In this document: piece after piece, positions 54,367-63,031 of the stretch
Layout of the letters: the number at the start of each line of letters is the position of its first letter
Numbering within the stretch: position 1 is the stretch's first letter
NCBI GenBank assembly: GCA_963817375.1
Contig: CAWFOB010000005.1
Location: 310,001 to 374,000 of the forward strand
Origin: JACVRM01 sp963817375
GTDB taxonomy: Bacteria; Actinomycetota; Thermoleophilia; Gaiellales; Gaiellaceae
DNA: 64,000 bases
Direction: 5' to 3'
Position numbers and translations under genes: made by a program
Notes under the pieces: generated by a model
Seen by the model: the letters and a program-made list of their open reading frames with translations, nothing else
Told to the model about the DNA's origin: nothing
Databases searched by the model: none

Positions 54367-55881
54367 TTAACGCGCTGCGGCCGGCTCCACGCCGTAGATC
54401 TCGGCCGCGAGGCGGTGCAGGTAGCGCAGGTACGGCCCGGCGTCGAGGCCCCCGCCCGTCACCTTCTCGAGCGTCTCGGACGGCGTGAACTTGCGCCCGT
54501 GCCGGTAGAGGTGCTCGCGCAGCCAGGTCATCAGCGGCTGGAACTCGCCGCGGGCGAACTGCTCCTCGACGTCCGGGATGTCCGCGGCGAGCCGCTCCCA
54601 GATCTGCAGCGAGACGACGTTGCCCAGCGCGTAGGTCGGGAAGTAGCCGAGCCCGCCGCTCCCCCAGTGCACGTCCTGGAGCACGCCGTGCGCGTCGTCC
54701 GGGACGTCGATGCCCAGGTAGTCGGACATGCGCTCGTTCCAGATCTGCGGCAGCTCGCGCAGGTCGAGGCCGCCGATCATCTCCCGCTCCAGCTCGAAGC
54801 GCAGGATGATGTGGAGGCTGTAGGTGACCTGGTCGGCCTCGACGCGGATCAGCGACGGGGTGACCGCGTTCACCGCCCGGTAGAAGGCCAGCGTGTCGAC
54901 GTTCCGGAACGCCGGGAACGCCTCCTGAAGCTGCCGGAAGAAGTGGTGCCAGAACGGCGCACTACGGCCGACGAGGTTCTCCCAGAGCCGGCTCTGCGAC
55001 TCGTGCAGCGCCATCGAGACGCCGCGAGCGAGCGGTGTCCGCTCGAGCGCCTTGTCGACGCCGTGCTCGTAGGCGCCGTGACCGAACTCGTGCATGGCGG
55101 CGAACAGCCCGTCGCCGAAGTGGGCTTCGTCGTAGCGGCCGGTGAGGCGGATGTCGTCGATGCCCATGCTCGACGCGAATGGGTGCACCGTCTCGTCGAA
55201 GCGCCACGCAGTGCGGTCGAAGCCGAACGAGTCGAGCACGCGCAGGGCGAAGTCCTTCTGCTCCTCGGCCGGGAACGAGCCATTCAGGAACGAGGTGTCG
55301 ACGGGGTCGCGCTCTGCGACCTCCGCGACGATCTGCTTCAGCGCCGGCTTCAGCTCGTCGAAGACCCCTGCGACCTGGGTCGTCTTCATCCCGCGCTCGT
55401 AGTCGTCCAGCAGCGGGTCGTACGGGTCGTCGTACGGGGCGAAGCACTCGACGTAGCGGTGGCGGAGCTCGATGTTGCGCTCGAGGTGCGGGCGGAGGAG
55501 CTCGTAATTGTTCGTCGCGCGCGCCTCGTGCCAGGCCTCGTAGCCGAGCGAGGCGGCGCGGGAGAGGTCGACGCGCAGGTCACCTGGCACCCGCACGGCC
55601 TTCTCGTAGTCGGCGCGCGTCGTGCGGATCAGGCTGGCGTCGTCGGACTCGTAGGGCTGCGACTCCTCGTAGGAGGAGAGCGCGTCGAGCAGGCGCCCGA
55701 TCTCCGGGTCGGTGAACTTCTCGTGGATGATCCGGCTGAGCGTCGCGTTCTGCTCAGCACGCACGGCGCCCCCCGCCGGCGGCATGAAGACGCGCTGGTC
55801 CCACCCGACGAGCGCGGCGACCTTCCCGAGGTCGGTGATCTCGGCGAGACGGTTCTTGAGCTCGGTCAGCTGCTCGGTCAT
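54367..55881 (-). CDS. M32 (Taq-type) metallocarboxypeptidase
   Basis: 504 residues. Zinc motif HEFGH at 264-268 (FAAMHEFGHGAYEHG), third-ligand segment ALHESQSRLWENLVG, and the family-specific GRYDEAHFGDGLF, IRVEADQVTYSLHIILRFELE and GSGGLGYFPTYALGN. Cytosolic; trims C-terminal residues from peptides. ATG 55881 with GGAGGAGG upstream is preferred to the open frame at 55941. Confidence 0.95.
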   Translation of the reverse strand: MTEQLTELKNRLAEITDLGKVAALVGWDQRVFMPPAGGAVRAEQNATLSRIIHEKFTDPEIGRLLDALSSYEESQPYESDDASLIRTTRADYEKAVRVPGDLRVDLSRAASLGYEAWHEARATNNYELLRPHLERNIELRHRYVECFAPYDDPYDPLLDDYERGMKTTQVAGVFDELKPALKQIVAEVAERDPVDTSFLNGSFPAEEQKDFALRVLDSFGFDRTAWRFDETVHPFASSMGIDDIRLTGRYDEAHFGDGLFAAMHEFGHGAYEHGVDKALERTPLARGVSMALHESQSRLWENLVGRSAPFWHHFFRQLQEAFPAFRNVDTLAFYRAVNAVTPSLIRVEADQVTYSLHIILRFELEREMIGGLDLRELPQIWNERMSDYLGIDVPDDAHGVLQDVHWGSGGLGYFPTYALGNVVSLQIWERLAADIPDVEEQFARGEFQPLMTWLREHLYRHGRKFTPSETLEKVTGGGLDAGPYLRYLHRLAAEIYGVEPAAAR

Positions 55882-55974
55882 ACGGCGTCCTCCTCCGTGC
55901 GCGTGGGACTCCAACCTTAGACGCGAAGGGGGCCCCCGCACGGCCCCGTACCCGTCCGCCGCGGGAGCAAACGC

Positions 55975-56367
55975 TCAGGCGACAGCGGTGGCGGTGATCT
56001 CGACGCGCAGCTCGGGGTAGGCGAGCGCCGCAACCTGCACGAGCGTGCTCGCGGCGCGCATGCCGGCCGCGCGCAGCCTGGGCGCGCGCACGTCGGCGGT
56101 CGCGCGGAACTCATCGATCGATGTCACGTACCACGTCACGCGCACGACGTCGGCGAAGGTCATGCCCGCCTCGGCGAGCACACCCTCGAGGTTGTCGAGC
56201 GAGAGCGTCACCTGCTCGGACATGTCCCCGGCGACGACGTTGCCGTCGCGGTCGATGGCGGTCTGGCCCGCGCAGTAGAGGACACGTTCGGCGCCGGTGA
56301 CCTCGACCGCCTGGTGGAAGCCGAAGGGGATCGACCAGCCCCACGGGTTGATCTCGCGGCGCTCCAT
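55975..56367 (-). CDS. RidA family protein
   Basis: 130-residue YjgF/YER057c/UK114 trimeric protein: RVLYCAGQTAIDRDGNVVAG, MSEQVTLSLDNLEGVLAEAG, VVRVTWYVTSIDEFRA and AASTLVQVAALAYPELRVEI. The conserved Arg of the deaminase pocket (R-x-AAGMRAASTLV) is in the usual region, but the end V-A-A-L-A-Y-P-E-L differs from classic RidA (IEV), so substrate may differ. Lies about 90 bp upstream of the M32 gene's frame on the same strand. Confidence 0.85.
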   Translation of the reverse strand: MERREINPWGWSIPFGFHQAVEVTGAERVLYCAGQTAIDRDGNVVAGDMSEQVTLSLDNLEGVLAEAGMTFADVVRVTWYVTSIDEFRATADVRAPRLRAAGMRAASTLVQVAALAYPELRVEITATAVA

Positions 56368-56403
56368 GCTGCGATCGTAGACGGCCACGTATCGTCTGCC
56401 CTC

Positions 56404-56814
56404 GTGCGCATCGTCGGTCTGATCGCAACGCTGGCCGCGGCCGGAGCCACCTGGGTGGCTCTGCCGGCCACGGCTGCGCATTCGCCGATTTGCACGCGGG
56501 GTCTCACGACGGTGGCGCGCGACCCGCGCGGGCTGCTCCCACTCCCGCCGAGCCCACTCGAGCCCGCGATGGCGGCTGCGCAGAAGTTCATGGACCCGAA
56601 GACCAGGCCGCTCGCCCTCGGCGCCTCGCTGGCCACCGCGGATATCCGGCGCGGCCCTTTGGCGAAGCACGAGTGCGGCACGCGGGTCTGGCGCCGCACC
56701 GTCGTGGTCTACGTCCGGCTGCAGGCGTTCCCGCCGAGCCAGAGCCGCTCGCAGGCTGTCCTGTTAGTCGGCCGGTTCCGCGGCGGCTTTCGCGTCTGGC
56801 AGGTCACGCACTGA
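56404..56814 (+). CDS. secreted hypothetical protein, paralogue of 42245-42660
   Basis: 136 residues from GTG 56404: signal MRIVGLIATLAAAGATWVAL-type, then HSPICTRGLTTVARDPRGLL, ADIRRGPLAKHECGTRVWRR, TVVVYVRLQAFPPSQSRSQ and VLLVGRFRGGFRVWQVTH. Two cysteines likely pair. The same protein, with clear divergence, occurs as cargo in the tRNA-Arg element. Function unknown. Confidence 0.65.
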   Translation: MRIVGLIATLAAAGATWVALPATAAHSPICTRGLTTVARDPRGLLPLPPSPLEPAMAAAQKFMDPKTRPLALGASLATADIRRGPLAKHECGTRVWRRTVVVYVRLQAFPPSQSRSQAVLLVGRFRGGFRVWQVTH

Positions 56815-56889
56815 CCGGGAGTGCGACGCGCGTCTGATCACCCGCGGCGGGCGATTGATGTATCGAGCCCTGCGCGTCAGAGTCGTCGC

Positions 56890-57870
56890 GTGAGTCGCCG
56901 CAGCCTGGCGGGGAAGCTGATGCCGGCCTCGCTGTGTGCCCTCGCCGTCGCGCTGGCCGTGGGCGTGGGGGCGGCGGCGTCAGCCGATGCGCCGGTCGTG
57001 CTCGTCGACAGCCTCGGCGGTGTGTCGACGACACAGACCTTTGCCTTCCAGGGAAGCGGCGGCTACACGATCGGCGGCCCGGCGGTCGGGCCGCGGTTCG
57101 TCCTCACCGCGCCGATGGTCATCACCGAGGCAGGGGCATTCATGAACACCCTGCCGTGCTGCTCGAAGCCGAATCCCTTCGCCGTTCATGTCGTCAGGGC
57201 AGACGCCGACGGCCTGCCGGGAGATCCGGGTGGCCCGCTGGGCCTGGGGTCGTTCGCCGTCCCCGACGACGGCGACTCGCAGATCGTCTCCTACGAGGCG
57301 GCCCACCCCGCGCTCGCGCTCGGGCCCGGCACCTACTACGCCCTGTTCGATGCGTACTTCGGGGCGCTCGGCTACCTGATGGAGGATGCGTCATCGCCGT
57401 TCTCGTACCTCGGCGGCCCGGCGGACATCGGCATCTGGTGGCCGCCGTTCACCGTCGCGCTGGCGCCGAGCCAGCCCGTGGCCGTCCGCGTGCTCGCGGT
57501 TCCCGGCACCGGGATCCACCGGGTCGTCATCACGTTCGTCTCGGATACCGGCGGCCCGACGCTCAAATGGGACTGGGACCTCGTCGGCGGTGCCTACGTC
57601 GACAGCGGCGGCAACGTGCTCGTCGACACGACGGTCGGAGAGGCACATCTCACCGCCGACTTGCACCCGCGGAACGTGGGCAGGCTGATGACCGGATCGC
57701 TCACCCTGACCAGCGGGAGCACGCGCCTTCAGCTCCACAACATCAACGCGCCGTTCGCGACGACGAGCGACGGCGCCCTCGCGACGCCGAGCCCGATCCG
57801 CGGAACCTACTTCGACGGCCGCAGCACCGTGTTCGGGCTGATTTCGCTGCGTTTCGAGCTCGGCAGCTGA
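56890..57870 (+). CDS. secreted hypothetical protein (beta-rich)
   Basis: Signal peptide LMPASLCALAVALAVGVGAA ending ASADA, then about 290 residues rich in beta strands: TTQTFAFQGSGGYTIGGPAV, RFVLTAPMVITEAGAFMNT, FAVHVVRADADGLPGDPGGP (choice-of-anchor/lectin-like pattern), LGPGTYYALFDAYF. C-terminal domain HRVVITFVSDTGGPTLKWDW and LTLTSGSTRLQLHNINAPFA. GTG 56890 gives a standard signal peptide; the frame opens at 56821. Probably an extracellular, possibly sugar-binding protein; no family assigned. Confidence 0.6.
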   Translation: MSRRSLAGKLMPASLCALAVALAVGVGAAASADAPVVLVDSLGGVSTTQTFAFQGSGGYTIGGPAVGPRFVLTAPMVITEAGAFMNTLPCCSKPNPFAVHVVRADADGLPGDPGGPLGLGSFAVPDDGDSQIVSYEAAHPALALGPGTYYALFDAYFGALGYLMEDASSPFSYLGGPADIGIWWPPFTVALAPSQPVAVRVLAVPGTGIHRVVITFVSDTGGPTLKWDWDLVGGAYVDSGGNVLVDTTVGEAHLTADLHPRNVGRLMTGSLTLTSGSTRLQLHNINAPFATTSDGALATPSPIRGTYFDGRSTVFGLISLRFELGS

Positions 57871-57876
57871 GGTGAG

Positions 57877-57948
57877 TGCGCCCGGCAGGATTCGAACCTG
57901 CGACCAACGGCTTAGAAGGCCGCCGCTCTTCCACTGAGCTACGGGCGC
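57877..57948 (-). tRNA. tRNA-Arg (anticodon TCT)
   Basis: 72 nt: acceptor GCGCCCG/CGGGCGC, D-stem GCTC/GAGC, anticodon stem GCGGC/GCCGT with loop CTTCTAA (TCT), T-arm GCAGG TTCGAAT CCTGC. CCA not encoded. Confidence 0.94.
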
Positions 57949-57985
57949 CTCCCCGGAGGGTACCCGGGGTCTTGCCTAAGCCCGG

Positions 57986-58756
57986 CTAGCGCCGGACGCC
58001 GAAGTCGCAGGTGATGATGACGGTCTTGCGGCCGGCGTAGACGCCCGGGGCGGAGTCCAGGTGCACCGAGGCGCAGCCGATCTCGCGCCAGTCGCTCGAG
58101 AGGATGTTCTCGCGGTGGCCGGGGCTTTCCATCCAGGCCGTCATGGCATCGGGGACGGTCAGGTCGGGCGAGCCGTAGATGATGTTCTCGCCGACCGCCC
58201 AGTAGCTCGCGTTGCCCTGCGGGTAGTACTGCTCGACCCGCTTCCAGAAGGCCGAGCCGTCGGCCGACTCGTGCGCGAAGTAGCCGGACTTGCCCATCGA
58301 GGCCGAGTGCTGGTCGGCGGCAGCGGTCAGTTTGGCCGAAACCTCCAACGCGGCCAGCCCGTGCGCCTTGCGAATCGCATTGGTCTGCGCGATCACGGCC
58401 GCGTCGTAGTCCGAGCCCGTGTCGGATGTGGCGGGGGCCGGCTGCGGATCGGCCGGCTGCGCCGGCTGCGGCGCGGGGAGCGCGGCAACGGTGCGCCAGC
58501 TGTTCGTCTTATCGGTGAGCTCCGCGGCCGACGCCGGCGCGCGAAAGCCGTTCGCGGGCGGGTCGCCCGGGACCACGACCGTGTCGGAGCGCTTCAGGTG
58601 GCCCTGCAGCTCCTCGAGATGCGCCGGCGGGAGCCACTCCGGGGTGACCGCGGCCTGGCGGCCCGAAAGGGACGCGATGGTCGCGGAGGGCACCGCCGCA
58701 GCGAACAGCAGGCCGAGGAGGAGAGCAAGCGCGGTGGCTCGGAGGGCTCGACGCAC
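57986..58756 (-). CDS. secreted CAP (SCP/PR-1-like) domain protein
   Basis: 256 residues. Signal peptide (ALRATALALLLGLLFAAAVP), a proline-rich spacer (ALPAPQPAQPADPQPAP), then the CAP domain: VIAQTNAIRKAHGLAALEVS, LTAAADQHSASMGKSGYFAH, WAVGENIIYGSPD and WMESPGHRENILSSDWREIG, ending TVIITCDFGVRR. The H...E...E...H cavity residues of CAP proteins can be placed in DQHSA, VGEN and GHREN. Extracellular; function of bacterial CAP proteins is poorly known. Confidence 0.85.
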   Translation of the reverse strand: MRRALRATALALLLGLLFAAAVPSATIASLSGRQAAVTPEWLPPAHLEELQGHLKRSDTVVVPGDPPANGFRAPASAAELTDKTNSWRTVAALPAPQPAQPADPQPAPATSDTGSDYDAAVIAQTNAIRKAHGLAALEVSAKLTAAADQHSASMGKSGYFAHESADGSAFWKRVEQYYPQGNASYWAVGENIIYGSPDLTVPDAMTAWMESPGHRENILSSDWREIGCASVHLDSAPGVYAGRKTVIITCDFGVRR

Positions 58757-58815
58757 ACCGATCCGATCGGCGCGTGCGCGCTGCGGGGCATCACCCTAAC
58801 GAGGGATATCGACTC

Positions 58816-59907
58816 TTACAGCGGCTCGGGCTCGGGTTCGGCGTTGATGTGACGCTCCCGCCGGATCTGGAGCCACTCCATGACCAGGATCTGGATCGTG
58901 CCGGCGACCGGGATCGCGGCGAGCGCGCCCAGGATCCCTGCCAGCTCGGCGCCGACGAGGACGGCGATCAGGATCGCCAGCGGCGAGAGCTGCACCGTGC
59001 GGCTGTAGACGAGCGGCTGCAGCACGTGGTTCTCGATCTGCTGGTAGACGATGAAGAAGACCACCACCGCGATCGCGGCCGGGACCGAGACGGTCACGAA
59101 CGCGACGCCCGAGACGAGGATCGCCGCCAGCGTGGCGCCGGCGAGCGGCACGAGGTCGAGGATCGCGACCACGAGGCCGAGCGCGACCGCGAACGGCACG
59201 CCGAGTGCGTAGAGCACGACGGTCGTCGAGACGCCGGCAATCAGGCTGATGAGCAGGTTTCCGCTGACGTACCCGCCGATCGTGCGGTAGATCGCGTGCG
59301 AGACGCGCTGGACGCGCGGCAGGTGCTCCTCGGGGACGACGGCGTAGAAGCGCTCGATCCATGCAGGCCCCTCGAGCAGCATGAAGAGCGTCAGGAAGGC
59401 GATCGTCACCGTCGCGACGATCGTGCTGATGATCCCCTTCGCGACGGAGACGGCGACGCCCGAGACGCCGATCGCCTTGTCGAAGCCGCCGCCCTCGACC
59501 GCCTTCTTGACCCGCTGGACCAGGTCGTACTTGTCGGCGAGCCGGCCGATCATGCCGCGGCCGTGCGTGACGTCGTCGACGTAGCCCGGGACCGCTTTCC
59601 GGAATCCGTTGATCTCGTCGACGAGCGTCGGAACGAAGAGCGCGGCGACCCCGATGATGGCGGCGATCGTCCCCAGGAACACAATCGCCACGGCCGTCCG
59701 TCGACCGAGCCCGCGGCGCATGACGGCCTCGACGGCGGGGTTCAGCGCCAGCGCGAGGAAGGCGGCGATGATGATCCACGTCAACACGCCGCGCGCGATC
59801 CAGAGCAGGTCGAGCACCACGAACGTGCTGATGACGATTCCGAGGATCGCCAGGACGGTGCGCACGCGGATACGCACGAGGCGCTCGGGGATCACGGCTG
59901 CCAGCAT
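58816..59907 (-). CDS. AI-2E family transporter / PerM-like permease
   Basis: 363-residue membrane protein with about eight helices. Hallmarks: AAFLALALNPAVEAVMRRGL, GTIAAIIGVAALFVPTLVDE, GIISTIVATVTIAFLTLFML and the C-terminal YQQIENHVLQPLVYSRTVQL-SP segment followed by IAVLVGAELAGILGALAAIP. Members include AI-2 exporter TqsA and Na+/H+ antiporters, so the substrate cannot be assigned. Acidic tail AEPEPEPL. Confidence 0.88.
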   Translation of the reverse strand: MLAAVIPERLVRIRVRTVLAILGIVISTFVVLDLLWIARGVLTWIIIAAFLALALNPAVEAVMRRGLGRRTAVAIVFLGTIAAIIGVAALFVPTLVDEINGFRKAVPGYVDDVTHGRGMIGRLADKYDLVQRVKKAVEGGGFDKAIGVSGVAVSVAKGIISTIVATVTIAFLTLFMLLEGPAWIERFYAVVPEEHLPRVQRVSHAIYRTIGGYVSGNLLISLIAGVSTTVVLYALGVPFAVALGLVVAILDLVPLAGATLAAILVSGVAFVTVSVPAAIAVVVFFIVYQQIENHVLQPLVYSRTVQLSPLAILIAVLVGAELAGILGALAAIPVAGTIQILVMEWLQIRRERHINAEPEPEPL

Positions 59908-59938
59908 GGCGTCGCGGCCGGACGGTTACGCTCCCGCC

Positions 59939-60235
59939 GTGAGCCTCCGCGCGCACCCGGTCGAGGAGACGGCGACGCTGCCCGACGGGCGCGAGGTGGT
60001 CGTCCGCATCGGCTTGCTGGACGACCCCTACATCACGCGGCGCGAGAACGACACGATCACGCTCGACCTGCTGATCGGCGACGAGGTGGAGGCGACCGTC
60101 GAGACGGTGCTCGAGCCGCAACACGACAGTGAGGCACGGGCGCTCGCCCGCGAGGTCGCAGCGAAGCTTTCGGCCGGCGAGCTCAAGCCGACCGCCGGGT
60201 CGGTCGAGCACATCGCGCTGACGATTCCCGGCTAG
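59939..60235 (+). CDS. small conserved-looking hypothetical protein
   Basis: 98 residues from GTG 59939: SLRAHPVEETATLPDGREVV, VRIGLLDDPYITRRENDTIT, LDLLIGDEVEATVETVLEPQ and HDSEARALAREVAAKLSAGE. Alpha/beta, cytosolic, no family recognised. Divergent from the permease; its stop forms CTAG with the convergent MprF-like gene. Confidence 0.65.
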   Translation: MSLRAHPVEETATLPDGREVVVRIGLLDDPYITRRENDTITLDLLIGDEVEATVETVLEPQHDSEARALAREVAAKLSAGELKPTAGSVEHIALTIPG

Positions 60236-62154
60236 CCCCGCCGGAAGCTGGGTACCTGGCCCTCGATGCGCATGGCCGCGAGGCCGGCGCGCGGGAGGCC
60301 GAGCGCGCCCTCGTAGAGCAGGTAGCGCGGCACCCAGCGCGGGAAGAACTTCGCGTTGAAGCGGTAGAGGCTCTCGATCTGGAAGAAGGGGTTCGCGACC
60401 GTCACGAGCCGGGCAAGTGCGCGGTCACGCCGTGAGTGCGGGCTGTGGAGGATGCGTGCGAAGGCGGCGAAGTTCAGCGAGAGCTCGTCCACGCCGCGCT
60501 CGCGGAGCAGCTCGATCGCGCGCACGGTGAGGAACTCCATGAGGCCGTTCGGCGTGTCGGGGTCCCGCCGCATGTGCGACAGCGACATCGCCGCGCGGCC
60601 GTACGAGGGCACCAGGTGCAGGAAGCCGCGAATTTTCCCCTCTGCGTCCCGCGCAGTCACGACGAGACCGTCCGGGGCGTCGATCTGGTCCATTGCCATC
60701 GAGAAGCCACGCTCCGACGCGCCGGCCCGCCATAGCTCGGAGATTCGCTCGAGCTGCTCGCGGTCGCAGGTGGCGACCTTGCCGGCGCCGCAGACCGCAG
60801 CCGTGTAGCCGGCGGCTTCGAGGCGGTTGACCGACTGCCGGACCTTGCGGATCGCGCGGCCCTCGAGCGAGAAGGCGGCCGTGTCCACGATGGCCTCGTC
60901 GCCGATGTAGAACGGCCGCAGGCCGGCCTGCTCGTACAGCGGCAGCAGCTCGGCGCCGGCTCCGAGCACTGCGATCTTCAGGCCGCGCACCTCGGCGAAG
61001 GCGCACAGCTCGCGGAGCAGGCCGGGGATGGCGCCCGCCGGGCCGACCGGGTCCCCGGAGACGAGCAGCACGCCGCCCTCGATGCGATACGCGAGGAACG
61101 CGCGCCGGTCGGACGCGAAGAAATGGTGGGTGTCGCGGCGAAGCTTGAAGAACGAGAGCGTGTCCCGTCCGTGCGCGCGCACGAGCGACAGCGCAGCACG
61201 CCGCGCGTCGCGGCCCGGGAGCTGGTGAGGGGCGGCAAGCGGGCGGAAGAGCAGGTACGCGGCGGCGACCAGCGTCCAGAGCCCGAGCAGCGGGACGCCG
61301 AGCCGGAGCCAGTCGAGGTCGCCGAGCGGCAGACCGGTGTCGTTCCAGGTGAGCAGCGCGACCGTCTGACGCAGGACGCCGACCGTTCCGGCGCTCGTCG
61401 GCGCGGCGACCGCGACCGCGGCCAGGGCGATCGACCACGTCGCGCTGACGAGCAGCAGCCCGCGCCAGAGCGCAGACCGGCGCGTCAGCGGCTCGTGGTG
61501 GACGTTGAAGGCGTGGCGCGCCCACCACAGCCCCGCGGCCAGCGCCCAGCAGAGCGTCGCCTCCTCGAAGTCGAGGCCCTTCAGCAGGTTGAGCGCGCCG
61601 AGGAGCACGAGCAGCACGACGGCGGCATGAACGGCGCGACGCCGGCGCCGCCAGAGGTAGAAGGCGACAACGGCCAGCGCCGCGCCCGCGGGCAGCGCGA
61701 GCGCATGAAAGACCGGGATCGCCTCGGCCGGCTCGAAGCGGAGCAGCTGCGCGCGCCAGGCGATCGTGGGCGTCAGCACCGAGGCGATGTTGACGGCCGC
61801 CGTCGCCAGCACCGCCAGGCCCGCGAGCGGCGGGAGGTGCGGACTGCGGCGCGCCGGGCGCAGAGCCGCGAAGCGGCGATGGATCCCGAGGCGCCACGTG
61901 GCCGTGTCGCGCTTAGACGGGAACAGGTCGCGCCAGTCCTTGATCACGAGCCACGACGCGACGACTGCCGCTTCGGCGCCACGCTTGGGCGAGACGACGC
62001 CGGCAAGCGCGACGCTGAGCGCCGCGACGAGGAGCACGAGGCCGACCACGCACTCGTGCACGCGGTGGCCGAGCAGGTACACGCGTGGCCCGTAGTGGTG
62101 GCGCTCGATCCGCACGGCGGCGCGGAGGCGCTTGGCGGCGGACGCCATGGGCAT
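60232..62154 (-). CDS. MprF/LysX-type phosphatidylglycerol aminoacyltransferase
   Basis: 640 residues. N-terminal half has 7-8 membrane helices (VHECVVGLVLLVAALSVALA, GLAVLATAAVNIASVL, AAVVLLVLLGALNLLKGLDF); the C-terminal half is the DUF2156 tandem-GNAT domain: DTLSFFKLRRDTHHFFASDR, VLLVSGDPVGPAGAIPGLLR, AIRKVRQSVNRLEAAGYTA and SLNFAAFARILHSP. Such enzymes move lysine or alanine from tRNA onto phosphatidylglycerol, reducing membrane negative charge and sensitivity to cationic peptides. ATG 62154 is chosen; the open frame reaches 62244. No C-terminal lysyl-tRNA synthetase domain is fused. Confidence 0.88.
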   Translation of the reverse strand: MPMASAAKRLRAAVRIERHHYGPRVYLLGHRVHECVVGLVLLVAALSVALAGVVSPKRGAEAAVVASWLVIKDWRDLFPSKRDTATWRLGIHRRFAALRPARRSPHLPPLAGLAVLATAAVNIASVLTPTIAWRAQLLRFEPAEAIPVFHALALPAGAALAVVAFYLWRRRRRAVHAAVVLLVLLGALNLLKGLDFEEATLCWALAAGLWWARHAFNVHHEPLTRRSALWRGLLLVSATWSIALAAVAVAAPTSAGTVGVLRQTVALLTWNDTGLPLGDLDWLRLGVPLLGLWTLVAAAYLLFRPLAAPHQLPGRDARRAALSLVRAHGRDTLSFFKLRRDTHHFFASDRRAFLAYRIEGGVLLVSGDPVGPAGAIPGLLRELCAFAEVRGLKIAVLGAGAELLPLYEQAGLRPFYIGDEAIVDTAAFSLEGRAIRKVRQSVNRLEAAGYTAAVCGAGKVATCDREQLERISELWRAGASERGFSMAMDQIDAPDGLVVTARDAEGKIRGFLHLVPSYGRAAMSLSHMRRDPDTPNGLMEFLTVRAIELLRERGVDELSLNFAAFARILHSPHSRRDRALARLVTVANPFFQIESLYRFNAKFFPRWVPRYLLYEGALGLPRAGLAAMRIEGQVPSFRRG

Positions 62155-62191
62155 CACCGTGCTGACCGCCTGCTGACGGGCGCCTGAATGG

Positions 62192-62875
62192 TCAGCCAAG
62201 CCACTTCGGCCGGTCAAAGCCGGCAAACTCCTGGATCGAGCCATAGAGCATCTGGACGATCTCCGTGCTGTGCACGGTCACGCGGCACGTCCCGTAAGGG
62301 AGCATGTTCTTGCGCTTCCGCTTGCTATGCCGCGAGTAGCGATTGACCGTGCTACGACGGAGGCACGAACGCGGGAGACCGGCCACGCGGAGCCAGTGGT
62401 CTTCGACCTCGCGAATGCGCGCCTCGTGGTCCGCGAACAGATTGCACGTCACGCGAATCCGCTCATCCGGCACAGCGAACTCGGTGCGTAGGAAGTCGAC
62501 GAAGACGCCCACCATTGCCGGGTCCGAGTTGGTGAACTCAACTGAGTTCCGACAGCGGGACCCCTCGGTCCAGAAGAGCACGCAGCCCGCCACGTACTCC
62601 GGACGCCGCCTGCGTGCGCGACGCCGACCTTCGTCCTGGTAGGCAACTCGACGAGCGCGAGCGCGCTCGGCATTGACCCGCGGGCCCTTGCCTTCGTGGT
62701 TGTACGCCGGGTTCCGCGCCTTGAGCGCCGCAGTTTGCTCGGGCGTAAGCGGAACGTCCCGAAGCCAGAGGCTCGCGGTCGATCGCGCGACGCCGACAGC
62801 CACCGCGATCTCCCGCACGGACATGCCTTTATCGCGCCGCAATCGAACCGCTCGTTCGCGCTCCTCTGTTTTCAT
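62192..62875 (-). CDS. HTH plus LAGLIDADG-like protein beside tRNA-Gly
   Basis: 227 residues. N-terminal helix-turn-helix (MSVREIAVAVGVARSTASLW), a basic linker (RARARRVAYQDEGRRRARRR), then EYVAGCVLFWTEGSRCRNSV, EFTNSDPAMVGVFVDFLRTE, a pattern like the first half of a LAGLIDADG endonuclease fold (G-x-x-x-x-EG, T(N)SD, LFV-x-FL), and a second part ending VTVHSTEIVQMLYGSIQEFA. ATG 62875 lies 63 nt past the tRNA-Gly 3' end on the same strand; the frame also runs back into the tRNA. Endonuclease or DNA-binding regulator of selfish type; not certain. Confidence 0.55.
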   Translation of the reverse strand: MKTEERERAVRLRRDKGMSVREIAVAVGVARSTASLWLRDVPLTPEQTAALKARNPAYNHEGKGPRVNAERARARRVAYQDEGRRRARRRRPEYVAGCVLFWTEGSRCRNSVEFTNSDPAMVGVFVDFLRTEFAVPDERIRVTCNLFADHEARIREVEDHWLRVAGLPRSCLRRSTVNRYSRHSKRKRKNMLPYGTCRVTVHSTEIVQMLYGSIQEFAGFDRPKWLG

Positions 62876-62885
62876 ATTTGAAAAC
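62868..62885. promoter_or_regulatory. palindrome over the start codon of the HTH/LAGLIDADG-like gene
   Basis: GTTTTCA (62868-62874), TATT, TGAAAAC (62879-62885): a perfect AT-rich inverted repeat in GC-rich surroundings, covering the ATG at 62875-62873. Position suits autoregulation by the gene's own HTH domain. Confidence 0.5.
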
Positions 62886-62937
62886 GTAGCGAGGGCGCCG
62901 GACGGCGCACCCAGCGCCGAAATCGAACCCAGACCTA

Positions 62938-63009
62938 AGCGGGCGGCGGGGATCGAACCCGCGGCACAGAGCTTGGAAGGCTCTTGCTCTACCACTGAGC
63001 TACGCCCGC
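62938..63009 (-). tRNA. tRNA-Gly (anticodon TCC)
   Basis: 72 nt: acceptor GCGGGCG/CGCCCGC, D-stem GCTC/GAGC, anticodon stem AGAGC/GCTCT with loop CTTCCAA (TCC), T-arm GCGGG TTCGATC CCCGC, discriminator T. CCA not encoded. Confidence 0.94.
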
Positions 63010-63031
63010 GTTCAGACGTAGCCTAGCCCTG

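Noticed and set aside
56821..56889. Upstream extension of the secreted protein at 56890
   Set aside because: Gives a non-hydrophobic Arg/Ser-rich leader before a normal signal peptide; the GTG at 56890 is the more natural start.
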